Assembly (NCBI GenBank): GCA_017503105.1
Contig: JAFVTS010000014.1
Span: forward strand, 82,032-127,942
DNA: 45,911 nt
Source of the DNA: Clostridia bacterium
Lineage (GTDB): Bacteria; Bacillota; Clostridia; Oscillospirales; CAG-272
Direction: 5' to 3'
Positions 7,583-15,437 of the stretch are shown here, one piece after another (the stretch's first letter is position 1; each line of letters begins with the position of its first letter). Both the position numbers and the translations under genes were made by a program. The notes under the pieces were generated by a model, which was not told the origin of the DNA, made no database searches, and worked only from the letters and a program-made list of their open reading frames with translations.

Positions 7583-8900
7583 TCTCTTCACCAACCTTGC
7601 TGTATTTTTTCTTCAGTAGATCTATGTTTTTCTGTTGTTCTCTTGTAAGTCCGAAGCCCATAAAGCGGCAGGTGTGATCGTTCTTCAATATACAATAGCA
7701 CATCCGCTTCCAGCTCGGTATATCCTTTGAGGACTTGACGTCGTCGGTGTTATCGGGAATATCGCCGACGAAAACCACGCGCTTGCTTCTTTGAATAGTG
7801 TAATTTGAGACTCCGTTTATCCGTATATTATAACCGCGCTCGCGGAGCTCCTCTATAACCTCGTCGGAAAGACCGCCGCCCGTGTTATGCCAAAAATCCA
7901 CGGAGGTCTTGAATTTTTTTGTATAACTCCGCCTGAGCTTAGGCGGCAAGGTGTCAAGCAAGAACTCGGTATACGACTTCCAGGTATGACCTTCGGGAAG
8001 AGTCAGCGCCCTGTAGCCGAGAGCCTTCGTCCTGCCGTAGATCGAGCCGAAATTCGCGCCCATAACTCTTCCTACGAGCTTTGCCCACATTTCGGGGTCA
8101 AGAACTCGGTAGAGATGGAGGCTGTCCTTTGCGTAATCGTTAAACGGAGAGGCGACGCGCATCTGATCGGGCTTAAGACCCGCCATATAGTAAAGGTCGT
8201 AGAGCTTATTGTAGTCGTAAGAAAACTCGGCGTACGCGTGCCATACGTCGTGATACGACCAATCGTACATCGGAGACGCCGCCCAAACGTCCTTGAACTG
8301 CTTGCTTATCCAACATTCGCCCTCATATCCGTAGCGCTTGTTTACGATTCCGCTGTAACGCTGGAGCGACTCGTCGGCGCGGATGCCAAGCAAGCAGACC
8401 GTCTTTTTATTACCGTGCGACATTTTATACCAACGGCTGAACTGCTTTGCAAGGTCCTCCTGATGCATTTTATACTTATAAGTCGTAAAGGGATTGTTTT
8501 CAAGATTTATCACGAACGGATGAGTCGGCATAGGTCTGCACCACGCATCCTTCTTGGTGTCATCCCACGGATACCAGAACATCTGATAGCTGCTGAGCGC
8601 CGTTCTCGTTGCCATAGGAAGACAGACCCAATACGGCTCAACGTCGTTCTTTATCCTCTCAAACGTGCGCTCAACGTATTCGGTCGTTACCGTATACTGA
8701 GCCTCAAAATCCTGATGGAAAACGCCGATCCTTTTCTTCGGATAATACTTCTTTTGAAAATCAAGCGCGATATTTAACAAGAGTCCCGAATCCTTTCCTC
8801 CCGAAAAGGAGATAAGGATATTATCAAACTCTTTAAAAATAAAGTGCAAGCGTTCCGTCAGGGCTTCATAAACGTTTTTCTTCAGATACTGTCGCTTCAT
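7572..8900 (-). CDS. ibrA: IbrA-like PAPS reductase superfamily protein (DUF3440)
   Basis: A 442-residue member of the adenine-nucleotide alpha-hydrolase superfamily. The pyrophosphatase P-loop SGGKDS is at residues 33-38, followed by the family's tryptophan-rich and charged middle region (KKDAWCRPMPTHPF, LGIRADESLQRY) and the DUF3440 C-terminal part with cysteines in KRMCYCILKNDHTC, possibly a metal site. The ATG at 8900 is chosen because GGAG is 4 bases upstream and it forms an ATGA overlap with the HTH gene stop. The superfamily adenylates or reduces sulfate or thiolates nucleic acid; which applies here is unknown. The ParB-like partner immediately downstream supports the IbrA assignment. 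Confidence 0.9.
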   Translation of the reverse strand: MKRQYLKKNVYEALTERLHFIFKEFDNILISFSGGKDSGLLLNIALDFQKKYYPKKRIGVFHQDFEAQYTVTTEYVERTFERIKNDVEPYWVCLPMATRTALSSYQMFWYPWDDTKKDAWCRPMPTHPFVINLENNPFTTYKYKMHQEDLAKQFSRWYKMSHGNKKTVCLLGIRADESLQRYSGIVNKRYGYEGECWISKQFKDVWAASPMYDWSYHDVWHAYAEFSYDYNKLYDLYYMAGLKPDQMRVASPFNDYAKDSLHLYRVLDPEMWAKLVGRVMGANFGSIYGRTKALGYRALTLPEGHTWKSYTEFLLDTLPPKLRRSYTKKFKTSVDFWHNTGGGLSDEVIEELRERGYNIRINGVSNYTIQRSKRVVFVGDIPDNTDDVKSSKDIPSWKRMCYCILKNDHTCRFMGFGLTREQQKNIDLLKKKYSKVGEENGI

Positions 8901-9133
8901 ATTTCTCCGCTTCTTTCGTTTTTTTGCGAATCGGACTGAACTATCTCCGCTATATCGGAGAGTCCGCATCCGAGCGTCACGCAGATCTTAAGCAGCGAAT
9001 CAGTCGTAACGCTCTCACCCCTGACCATTTTGGCAAGGGTCGCCGAGCTGATACCCGCCATACGGCAAAGGTCCTTTTTCTTTATATCCCGATCTATTAA
9101 AAGCTTCCATAGCTTTTTATATGAAAATCGCAT
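8897..9133 (-). CDS. XRE/Cro-type HTH regulator
   Basis: A 78-residue single-domain DNA-binding protein of the HTH_3 (Cro/CI) class. The helix-turn-helix runs through KKDLCRMAGISSATLAKMVR and is followed by the typical SVTTDSLLKICVTLGCGLSD. Start at 9133 is favoured over 9148 because GAGGTG lies 6 bases upstream. Its stop overlaps the ibrA start by 4 bp (ATGA), so it is translated with ibrA and ibrB and most likely autoregulates the operon. Such a cognate small repressor is common in phage, defence and addiction modules. Confidence 0.9.
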   Translation of the reverse strand: MRFSYKKLWKLLIDRDIKKKDLCRMAGISSATLAKMVRGESVTTDSLLKICVTLGCGLSDIAEIVQSDSQKNERSGEI

Positions 9134-9176
9134 AAATACACCTCGCATCCGAGATTATTATGCGCAATTTATAAAT

Positions 9177-9205
9177 ATAATACCACAAAATCAAAAAAAC
9201 TTCAA
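9177..9205 (-). promoter_or_regulatory. Promoter of the HTH-ibrA-ibrB operon
   Basis: Minus strand TTGAAG (9205-9200), 17-bp spacer with a T run, TATTAT (9182-9177). The surrounding 150 bp is very AT-rich compared with the genes. Confidence 0.65.
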
Positions 9206-9254
9206 TACCGAAAATTTCAATTTCTCGTAAAAAATTATTAAAATCTAAAATTTA

Positions 9255-9307
9255 TATTTAAAAAAGTAAAGAAACACATTAGCGAAAAATGCGTTTCTTT
9301 ACTTTTT
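9255..9307 (-). terminator. Terminator of the hydrolase-polyprenyl synthase operon
   Basis: Stem AAAAAGTAAAGAAAC (9261-9275) with GTTTCTTTACTTTTT (9293-9307), extended by CATT/AATG after one mismatch. The T-rich arm exits on the minus strand just after the 9324 stop; the A-rich other arm could also stop opposing RNA. Confidence 0.85.
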
Positions 9308-9323
9308 ATTTGCCGATAAAGTG

Positions 9324-10217
9324 CTACGATCGCCGCTTGGAAAGCAAGCGCGCGAGCTGCTCAAGAAATTCGTGCCCTTCATACCCTGACACGGCAGACA
9401 CCGCCTCGTCTGTCAGCCGCTCGGCGTAATCAAGTGCCTCCTCTGGTGTGAAATAGGAAAGGAAGGTGCACTTGCCCTCGCGCTCGTCGCTCCTTACCTC
9501 CTTGCCAAGCTCCTCGACCGTGCCCGTGATATCAAGCACGTCGTCAACGATCTGAAAGGCAAGCCCAACGTTTTCGGCGTACTTCTCGGCATCCTTCATC
9601 TCGGGAGAATCGGGTGAGAGTCCTGCGGCGATAACGCCAAGTCTGACCGAGGCGCGTATAAGCGCGCCCGTTTTCATCGAATGCATCTTTTTGAGAGTGT
9701 CAAGCGAGATGCTCTTCCCCTCCGATATAACGTCAACGTACTCTCCGCCGACAAGACCGCGCGTTCCGACCGCGTCGGAGAAAAGCTCCGTTGCCGCCCG
9801 TGTAAGCTCAGGCGAAACATTCCCGTTGCGAGCGATAAGAGCAAAGGCGTCCATAAAAAGCCCGTCCGCCGCAAGTATCGCCGTGGCTTCTCCGAATTTT
9901 TTATGATTCGTGGGCACACCGCGTCTGAGATCGTCGTTATCTATCGCGGGCAGGTCGTCGTGTATCAGGGATGCCGTATGTACCATCTCAAGCGCGACCG
10001 CGTAAGGCATCGCCGCCTCGGCACGTCCGCCGAAAAGCCTGCAAAAGGCAAGGCAAAGAATAGGACGTATCCTCTTGCCCCCCGCAAGAAGGCTGTATCT
10101 TTGCGCCTCCCTGATACCGCAGAGCTCCAAGGACGGATTCGATTTTAAATACTCGTTGAGTGCCAAAGTTACCGCCTCGGCATCCGAGCTCATAGCTTTA
10201 GAAAATTCTTCGTTCAT
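9324..10217 (-). CDS. ispA: Polyprenyl (farnesyl/geranylgeranyl) diphosphate synthase
   Basis: A 297-residue trans-prenyltransferase that condenses isopentenyl diphosphate with allylic diphosphates in the cytoplasm. The first aspartate-rich motif is in LIHDDLPAIDNDDLRRG and the second in AFQIVDDVLDITG; GGKRIRP near residue 48 binds the diphosphate. Length and motifs fit IspA-type short-chain synthases; chain length cannot be fixed from sequence. GGAGAGG precedes the ATG. It is the last gene of an operon whose other members are not isoprenoid genes, with 13 bp to the upstream stop. Confidence 0.93.
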   Translation of the reverse strand: MNEEFSKAMSSDAEAVTLALNEYLKSNPSLELCGIREAQRYSLLAGGKRIRPILCLAFCRLFGGRAEAAMPYAVALEMVHTASLIHDDLPAIDNDDLRRGVPTNHKKFGEATAILAADGLFMDAFALIARNGNVSPELTRAATELFSDAVGTRGLVGGEYVDVISEGKSISLDTLKKMHSMKTGALIRASVRLGVIAAGLSPDSPEMKDAEKYAENVGLAFQIVDDVLDITGTVEELGKEVRSDEREGKCTFLSYFTPEEALDYAERLTDEAVSAVSGYEGHEFLEQLARLLSKRRS

Positions 10218-10230
10218 AGACCTCTCCGTT

Positions 10231-11190
10231 TTATTTTTGCGACCGAAGCTCCTCCAGCCGTCTTTTAACAGCGGCGAGTGCCTCTTCGGGATCCTCTATA
10301 TCTTTTACTGCCTCTTCCATCGGGCAAACGCCGTCGCCCGAGCGGTTCACGATGTGATCGGTGAGCGTTTCGTATTCGACGGAAATCATTTTTTTCTGAA
10401 GATAATCCACGGCAGACTTGCTCATCGTAATACCGTAGCACTGCTTTACGCCGCCAAGAGTCATTATCTCGGCTGCCGCTTTGCCAATTACCTTGTCAAA
10501 GACGACCGCCCCCTCCAAGAGCCCCGCTTCATACATTGCGATAACGGGAGCTATGCCTCTGCCTGACTCTATGCTCACTATTCGTCCGTCCTTTATGACG
10601 ACGCAGCTTGCCTTGCCGCGGGCTATAAGATTTTTCGCCGAATCGAATACGTTTTCCTTAGGAGCCGATCTGATGCTCATAACCGTAAAGACGACAGACG
10701 GGACGAGAAGAAGCTGTATAACTATTCCCGGAATACCCGTGACGAAGGCGGCTATTACGCCCGTCGCCTTATGTCCTTCACCTACGAGCATAAGTATCTC
10801 GAACGTTATTCCGTACGTGACCCTGCCCGCCGCCATAGCTCCGAGCATAGCGACGTACACTCCGAGCTTCGTTTTGCGAAGCGGCGTTTTCCGATACAGA
10901 AGACCGCTTACAAGACCGTAAGTGAAAAGCTCCGCCGTCATCATCGGCATCATCGGATAAACCGCAGGCATTCCCGTAAGAAGGGTGTTGAGCGGAGGCA
11001 GAACGAGCCCGATCCCCGCACCGTAAACGGGTCCGAGCAAAAGACCCGCGAGAAAGACGGGAACGTGCATCGGAAGAAGAACTCCGCCCGAAATGCCTAT
11101 GCCGTGCGATACCGCAAACGGCAGTATGATACCCACCGCAAGGAGCATAGATGCAAGTGTCAGGCGCTCTGACTTGCTGAACGCTTTCAT
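10231..11190 (-). CDS. ECF S-component fused to a DUF1893 domain
   Basis: A 319-residue two-domain protein. Residues 1 to about 175 are membrane-embedded with the S-component pattern LLPMHVPVFLAGLLLGPVYG. Residues from about 180 on match DUF1893 (the TM1506 family, a deaminase-like fold): ARGKASCVVIKDGRIVS, GAVVFDKVIGKAAAEIM, GGVKQCYG and NRSGDGVCPMEEAV. An acidic-basic helical tail ends the protein. The natural reading is uptake of a small molecule coupled to binding or processing by the cytosolic domain; ligand unknown. GGAG precedes the ATG by 7 bases. The arrangement of the two domains in one chain is seen directly in a single uninterrupted frame. Confidence 0.82.
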   Translation of the reverse strand: MKAFSKSERLTLASMLLAVGIILPFAVSHGIGISGGVLLPMHVPVFLAGLLLGPVYGAGIGLVLPPLNTLLTGMPAVYPMMPMMTAELFTYGLVSGLLYRKTPLRKTKLGVYVAMLGAMAAGRVTYGITFEILMLVGEGHKATGVIAAFVTGIPGIVIQLLLVPSVVFTVMSIRSAPKENVFDSAKNLIARGKASCVVIKDGRIVSIESGRGIAPVIAMYEAGLLEGAVVFDKVIGKAAAEIMTLGGVKQCYGITMSKSAVDYLQKKMISVEYETLTDHIVNRSGDGVCPMEEAVKDIEDPEEALAAVKRRLEELRSQK

Positions 11191-11204
11191 TTTATTTCTC
11201 CGTT

Positions 11205-11321
11205 TTATTTATAAGTTGTTGCGTGTCGGTTTTTAAATATATAGCTTTCGACTCCGCTGACAGGATCGGTATACTTTGAAAAATGCTTTGAGGCTTTAAT
11301 CTTTTCTATGTATTTATTCAC
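11205..11321 (-). CDS. Small ORF, 38 codons, possibly remnant of a larger gene
   Basis: A GTG-initiated frame with a good ribosome binding site (AAGGTGAT, 6 bases before GTG), starting 5 bp after the aldo/keto reductase stop and ending 14 bp before the ECF-DUF1893 start. The peptide reads NKYIEKIKASKHFSKYTDP and then VSGVESYIFKNRHATTYK. It is soluble and basic. The composition looks like the start of a longer enzyme rather than a complete small protein, so it may be a 5' fragment left by deletion. It could equally be a translated coupling peptide. I do not recognise a family with confidence. Confidence 0.45.
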   Translation of the reverse strand: MNKYIEKIKASKHFSKYTDPVSGVESYIFKNRHATTYK

Positions 11322-11326
11322 GACGA

Positions 11327-12457
11327 TCACCTTTCAAGTCTTCTTACAAGATGTGAGAGAACCTCGCTTATTTTTATCGACTGCGGACAAACGGATTCGC
11401 AAGCGCGGCATCCGAGGCAGGATTTCGGGTGCTGGCTCTCGGGCTCATCGGCAATTGCGTTCTTTGCATTTGCGGTTCTGCCAAGAACGGATATTTCGTT
11501 ATAAATATCTATGAGCCACGGTATATCAAGGCCCTGCGGACACTCCTCGGTGCAGTAGCGGCAAGCGGTGCACTGAACGGTCTTTGCACCCGACATCTCC
11601 CGTGCGATTTTCATAAGAAGGGCGAGCTCGTCCTCGGCAAGCGGACGGCGCTCTTCAAACGTGGATATATTCTCGGAGAGCTGGGTCATATTCGACATTC
11701 CCGAAAGAGTGATAGCGACCTCGGGTATACCCTGAACAAAGCGGAATGCCCACTCGGGAAGGGTGCGGTCGGGAGCTTTTGCGCGAAGCGCACTCTCGTG
11801 CTTTTCGTCAAGCGTGAGGAGCTTTCCGCCTCTTACGGGCTCCATTACGAAAACGGGCAGACCGTAGCTCTTCACGAGCTCGACCTTCGCTTTTGCGTCC
11901 TGGAATATCCAATCAAGCCAATTTATCTGAAGCTGACAGAACTCAAGCTCCTCGGCGTAAGCGTCGAGAAAGCGCTTCATCGTGGCAAGCGTTCCGTGCG
12001 TGGAAAATCCAAGATGGCGTATTCTGCCCCGTTTTTTCTGCTCGATGAGGTAATTATACACTCCGTACTGCGGATCAAGATAACCGTCTATATTTTCCTC
12101 GGTCACGCTGTGGAAAAGATAAAAGTCGAAATAGTCGGTGCGGCAGCGCTTCAGCTGCTCTTCAAATATCTCGCTGACCTTTTCAAAATTTTCTTTATTA
12201 AAGCCCGGGAATTTGTCGGCGATATAAAAGCTCTCCCGCGGATATTCGGAGAGTATCTCACCGATGACGGACTCGGACTTTCCGCCGTGATAGACCCAAG
12301 CCGTGTCGTAATAATTCACGCCGTTTTTTATAGCGTAAGCTATCATTTCCCTGACTGCCGCCGTGTCGACCTCTTTATTTTCTCCGACGGTGGGAAAGCG
12401 CATACAGCCAAGCCCGAGAGCGGATATTTTTTTGCCTTTAAAATCATTATATATCAT
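11327..12457 (-). CDS. Aldo/keto reductase with C-terminal 4Fe-4S ferredoxin domain
   Basis: A 376-residue protein: an aldo/keto reductase barrel (residues 1 to about 280; GLGCMRFPTVG, NYYDTAWVYHGGKSE with the catalytic Tyr, LGFSTHG) followed by two cysteine clusters, CTACRYCTEECP and CLGCRACESVCP, for two iron-sulfur centres. This combined family is common in anaerobes and probably moves electrons between a carbonyl substrate and ferredoxin-type carriers. GGAG is 7 bases before the ATG. It sits 15 bp after the alpha/beta hydrolase gene. Substrate is unknown. Confidence 0.92.
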   Translation of the reverse strand: MIYNDFKGKKISALGLGCMRFPTVGENKEVDTAAVREMIAYAIKNGVNYYDTAWVYHGGKSESVIGEILSEYPRESFYIADKFPGFNKENFEKVSEIFEEQLKRCRTDYFDFYLFHSVTEENIDGYLDPQYGVYNYLIEQKKRGRIRHLGFSTHGTLATMKRFLDAYAEELEFCQLQINWLDWIFQDAKAKVELVKSYGLPVFVMEPVRGGKLLTLDEKHESALRAKAPDRTLPEWAFRFVQGIPEVAITLSGMSNMTQLSENISTFEERRPLAEDELALLMKIAREMSGAKTVQCTACRYCTEECPQGLDIPWLIDIYNEISVLGRTANAKNAIADEPESQHPKSCLGCRACESVCPQSIKISEVLSHLVRRLER

Positions 12458-12472
12458 AGTGTTTCTCCGTTT

Positions 12473-13438
12473 TCAAGATTCAAGATGAGCGAATATTTCT
12501 GCCCAAACGGCCTCGTCCTGCGCGGTCATTCGGTTCCAATCGTATTTCTCGATAAGCTTTTTCTTTTCTTCCTCGGTTTTAAGAAGTCCGCGCTTCAAGA
12601 GCTTCTTCTGCTCTGCGAAGAACTGCGCCATATAAGAAACGGCGTCACTCGTATAATTCGGGTTATGTCCCTTTCCCTCCGTGAGCAAAAGCTTTACGTT
12701 TCCGCACCCCGAAAGCTCTTTCTTTAAAATATCGTAATGAGGCGATTTTCGGCAAAGCTTGTCGTTGTCGGAATATATCAAAAGCGCTTTTGCACCGCTG
12801 TTTTTAAGGCTCAGGACAGCGTTCACGTCGCAAAGCTCGGGGTTTGACTCACGCTCAAGACGCATCACCGCGCGCCTGTAAGGCTTCATAATTCCGCCGA
12901 AGAAGGAGCCAACTATTTTCTCCACGCTGACGAAGCCCGAAATTGCCACGATATGAGTGACGTCGGGATGGAATGCCGCAATATTCATCGCGGAAAAAGC
13001 GCCCCAGCTGTGACCCATAACGGAGAAGGAATATCCCGAAAGCGCCTCTTCGCGCTTAAGTGCGCCGATACAGTCGCAAAGGTCGCGAAGGGATTGCGCC
13101 AAGCCGCCCGCATCCTTGCCCTCCGATTCAAAGCAGCCCGTGTGGTCGTAAGAAAATACGAGATAGCCGCGTCTGCAAAGGAGCTCTATCTCCTTCATAT
13201 ACGCTCTGTGCCCCGCGCCGAATCCGTGGTCGAAAACGACGAGTCTTTTCGGCGTGGGAGCGTCGTAGCAATAGAAATATCCCTTCAGCTTATGTCCGAG
13301 GGAAGAGTCGAAGGAATAGCCGAAAGCTCTGAGCCCCTCAAAATCCGAGGGTGAAAAATAGAAGGTCATACCCGCATCGTCGACGCGCGCGTGCATCATA
13401 CCGCGAAATGCGCCTACCACCTTTTTTTCGAAAATCAT
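12473..13438 (-). CDS. Alpha/beta hydrolase
   Basis: A 321-residue cytosolic hydrolase with nucleophile elbow GHSWGAF, a likely acid in IYSDNDKLC and a likely His in EGKGHNPNYT, in the family's order. HGFGAGHRAY is the oxyanion-hole strand loop. There is no signal peptide. GGGGAGGG precedes the ATG closely. First gene of a five-gene operon driven by the consensus promoter at 13472-13500. Esterase, lipase or peptidase activity cannot be distinguished. Confidence 0.9.
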   Translation of the reverse strand: MIFEKKVVGAFRGMMHARVDDAGMTFYFSPSDFEGLRAFGYSFDSSLGHKLKGYFYCYDAPTPKRLVVFDHGFGAGHRAYMKEIELLCRRGYLVFSYDHTGCFESEGKDAGGLAQSLRDLCDCIGALKREEALSGYSFSVMGHSWGAFSAMNIAAFHPDVTHIVAISGFVSVEKIVGSFFGGIMKPYRRAVMRLERESNPELCDVNAVLSLKNSGAKALLIYSDNDKLCRKSPHYDILKKELSGCGNVKLLLTEGKGHNPNYTSDAVSYMAQFFAEQKKLLKRGLLKTEEEKKKLIEKYDWNRMTAQDEAVWAEIFAHLES

Positions 13439-13471
13439 AATTCCCTCCCCGTTTGTACTTTAATTAAAGTT

Positions 13472-13500
13472 ATTATAATATATTTTGACTTCTTTGTCAA
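13472..13500 (-). promoter_or_regulatory. Perfect-consensus promoter of the hydrolase operon
   Basis: Minus strand TTGACA (13500-13495), exactly 17 bp, TATAAT (13477-13472). Expected to be strong and constitutive unless repressed. Confidence 0.88.
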
Positions 13501-13542
13501 TTCCTTTCGGTAAAGATATGGAGCGTGGAGGCTTATTTTTAT

Positions 13543-13577
13543 TAAAAAGCGGCTCGGAGCATATAATTCTCCGAGCC
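13543..13577 (-). terminator. Terminator of the DUF4838 gene
   Basis: GGCTCGGAG/CTCCGAGCC stem (13551-13559 with 13569-13577), 9-base loop, then GCTTTTTAAT on the minus strand, 18 bp after the stop codon. Confidence 0.85.
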
Positions 13578-13594
13578 GTAAAATTCGTTGGATT

Positions 13595-15340
13595 TTATCT
13601 TACTATGTAATAAAGCGTAACTCTGTCGGGCTGTTCCTTTGCAAAGCGCGAGCGCTTCATATACGCGAAGGAATCCTCAAGCGGCATTCGCTCCATAATT
13701 TCGGTAAGGCGGAAGCTCTTTACCTCTTTGTAAAGTCTGTCCGCCTCCCGAGCACGCTCACCGTCGTCGGCTATAAACACCGTTTTCATATACTTTACGG
13801 AAAGGTGCTCGCGCTCGATGCGGTGCCTTACCTCGTCACTTTCCGCGGCAGCCTCGGCAAGTCGGAAGAGCTCGTCCGCGCGTTCTATCAGAGCCTCGTC
13901 GAAATACCCTGCGTCGGGATCGTCAAAGAGCGTCATCCGCTTGCCGCGCGGAGCGTCCGACACGAGCTTGATATACTCTCTTATATAAGGAGCGCCAAGA
14001 CCGTAAACGCCGTCGGTAAACTCCTTTATCAGCCCGTCGACGTCCGTGTCGGCACACCACGCAAGATTTGCTATTATGTATGACTTGAGCTCTCCCATTG
14101 CCGCGTCGCCGCCGTAGGAGAAGTTCCCCTGCTCAAGCAGCCCCTTAACACCGTGATCGCGGTAGTAGCGCACGTTTTCGCCAAGGGTATAGAAGTTCGG
14201 GAAAGGCATAAGATAATGCCTGAAATTTACAGAATAATCCCAAACGTAAAGTCTGTCGGTGATTTTCGCCCAATCGTCAATGCTCTCAAGGAACCTTGCC
14301 GAGGCGCTTTCGGGAGCTCTTTTCGCAACGAGAGCAAAGGGGTCGCCCCACTCGCACTCGATGTTGCAGAGTCTGACTATCACGTTTTCTCTCGGCTTAG
14401 TCTTCTTCGGAGCTATGCGCGAGTAAGTATATGCGAATGTGTGAATGAGCACGTCGGGGCGCACTGACTCTGCCGCCTCGGCGACCTTGTTGACGAAGCG
14501 GATAACGCTGCCTGCGTGCGTTCCCTCTTCTTCGTCCACGCGTCTGCACGCGGGGCAATCGCAATAGTCCTCGTTATCGCTTTGAGCTACGGAAAAGACG
14601 CGGCACTCGGGATTCTCAAGTATCCATTTCTTAACGCACTCTATGGATATTTTAAGCACGTCGGGGTTCGAAAGACAAAGCTGACGGGCGACCCTCTTTC
14701 CTCCGCGCTCCGAATAATACTCGGGGTGCGTATCAAAATAAGTCTTAGACGGCACGAGGTCCTCGAAGGAATGGTGGCAATTATAGAACTTCAGATTTCC
14801 GCCCTTCTCCGCCGAAACGTCGCCAAGGGTGGTATTGAGTCTGTTCTTCGCGCAGAACGCGCCGTCAAAGGCGTAGCGGAAATACGCGTCGCGGTACTCG
14901 AAATCGGGCACCTCTCTGACGTTGCATTCGGGTATCAGAAGCTCTTCCTTTCTGTCGTATTTCTCGACGCTTTTGGTGAAGGCTCTGAAGCCGATGAAGC
15001 GACGCAGAAATTCATACGCTCCGTAAAGGGTGCCTCTCGGAGTTTTTCCCGTTATAAGAATATCCTCGCCAAGCGTTTTTATAATGAAGCCTTCCTCACC
15101 GAGCGATTCTATCTCTTCTGCCGTTACAAGCTCCTCGGCGTTTCTCGTCTTATAGCCGATTATTATTTCGGGCGAGCGGCGAGCGCACCTGTCAGAATGA
15201 TACGGAATAAAGGTATCGGTCGAATCGTAAATGTACTTTTGAAGCTCCGACGCCGCGTATCTTTCCGCGGGCTTTGAAAAATTCGCGCCGACTATGTGAT
15301 AATGCGCCTTTCCTTTTGAAATTACGTCATACGTCTTCAT
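13595..15340 (-). CDS. DUF4838 domain protein (alpha-glucuronidase-like)
   Basis: A 581-residue protein with an N-terminal GH67-type alpha/beta domain (ERYAASELQKYIYDST, PRGTLYGAYEFLRRFIGFRA) followed by the DUF4838 barrel-like region (VFSVAQSDNEDYCDCPAC, LYVWDYSVNFRHYLMPFPN, LLEQGNFSYGGDAAMGELK). No signal peptide, so it would act inside the cell. The family sits near glycoside hydrolases and is presumed to act on uronic-acid or similar sugars; not shown here. ATG at 15340 is preferred over the upstream TTG at 15346. It is a single-gene unit with its own promoter and terminator. Confidence 0.85.
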   Translation of the reverse strand: MKTYDVISKGKAHYHIVGANFSKPAERYAASELQKYIYDSTDTFIPYHSDRCARRSPEIIIGYKTRNAEELVTAEEIESLGEEGFIIKTLGEDILITGKTPRGTLYGAYEFLRRFIGFRAFTKSVEKYDRKEELLIPECNVREVPDFEYRDAYFRYAFDGAFCAKNRLNTTLGDVSAEKGGNLKFYNCHHSFEDLVPSKTYFDTHPEYYSERGGKRVARQLCLSNPDVLKISIECVKKWILENPECRVFSVAQSDNEDYCDCPACRRVDEEEGTHAGSVIRFVNKVAEAAESVRPDVLIHTFAYTYSRIAPKKTKPRENVIVRLCNIECEWGDPFALVAKRAPESASARFLESIDDWAKITDRLYVWDYSVNFRHYLMPFPNFYTLGENVRYYRDHGVKGLLEQGNFSYGGDAAMGELKSYIIANLAWCADTDVDGLIKEFTDGVYGLGAPYIREYIKLVSDAPRGKRMTLFDDPDAGYFDEALIERADELFRLAEAAAESDEVRHRIEREHLSVKYMKTVFIADDGERAREADRLYKEVKSFRLTEIMERMPLEDSFAYMKRSRFAKEQPDRVTLYYIVR

Positions 15341-15376
15341 ATGCAAAGAGCACCTTTCTTTTTAGGTGATACTTAT

Positions 15377-15405
15377 ATGTTATCATATAAAAATAAGTCT
15401 GTCAA
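15377..15405 (-). promoter_or_regulatory. Promoter of the DUF4838 gene
   Basis: Minus strand TTGACA (15405-15400), 17 bp, TAACAT (15382-15377). The -35 box is part of the terminator hairpin of the preceding operon. Confidence 0.75.
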
Positions 15406-15431
15406 CCCCGCAAAACGTAGAGCTGACAGAC
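15389..15431 (-). terminator. Terminator of the seven-gene operon
   Basis: Stem GTCTGTCA (15424-15431, minus strand) with TGACAGAC (15397-15404), 19-base loop, then TTATTTTT. The loop is long, so strength is uncertain. Confidence 0.6.
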
Positions 15432-15437
15432 TCGTTT

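Noticed and set aside
11429-12727. Long open frame on the plus strand opposite the aldo/keto reductase
   Set aside because: It is antisense to a gene with clear motifs, has no ribosome binding site and no recognisable domains; codon bias of the true gene keeps the frame open.
14516-15277. 253-codon frame opposite the DUF4838 gene
   Set aside because: Mirror frame of a well-supported gene; composition is implausible for a protein.
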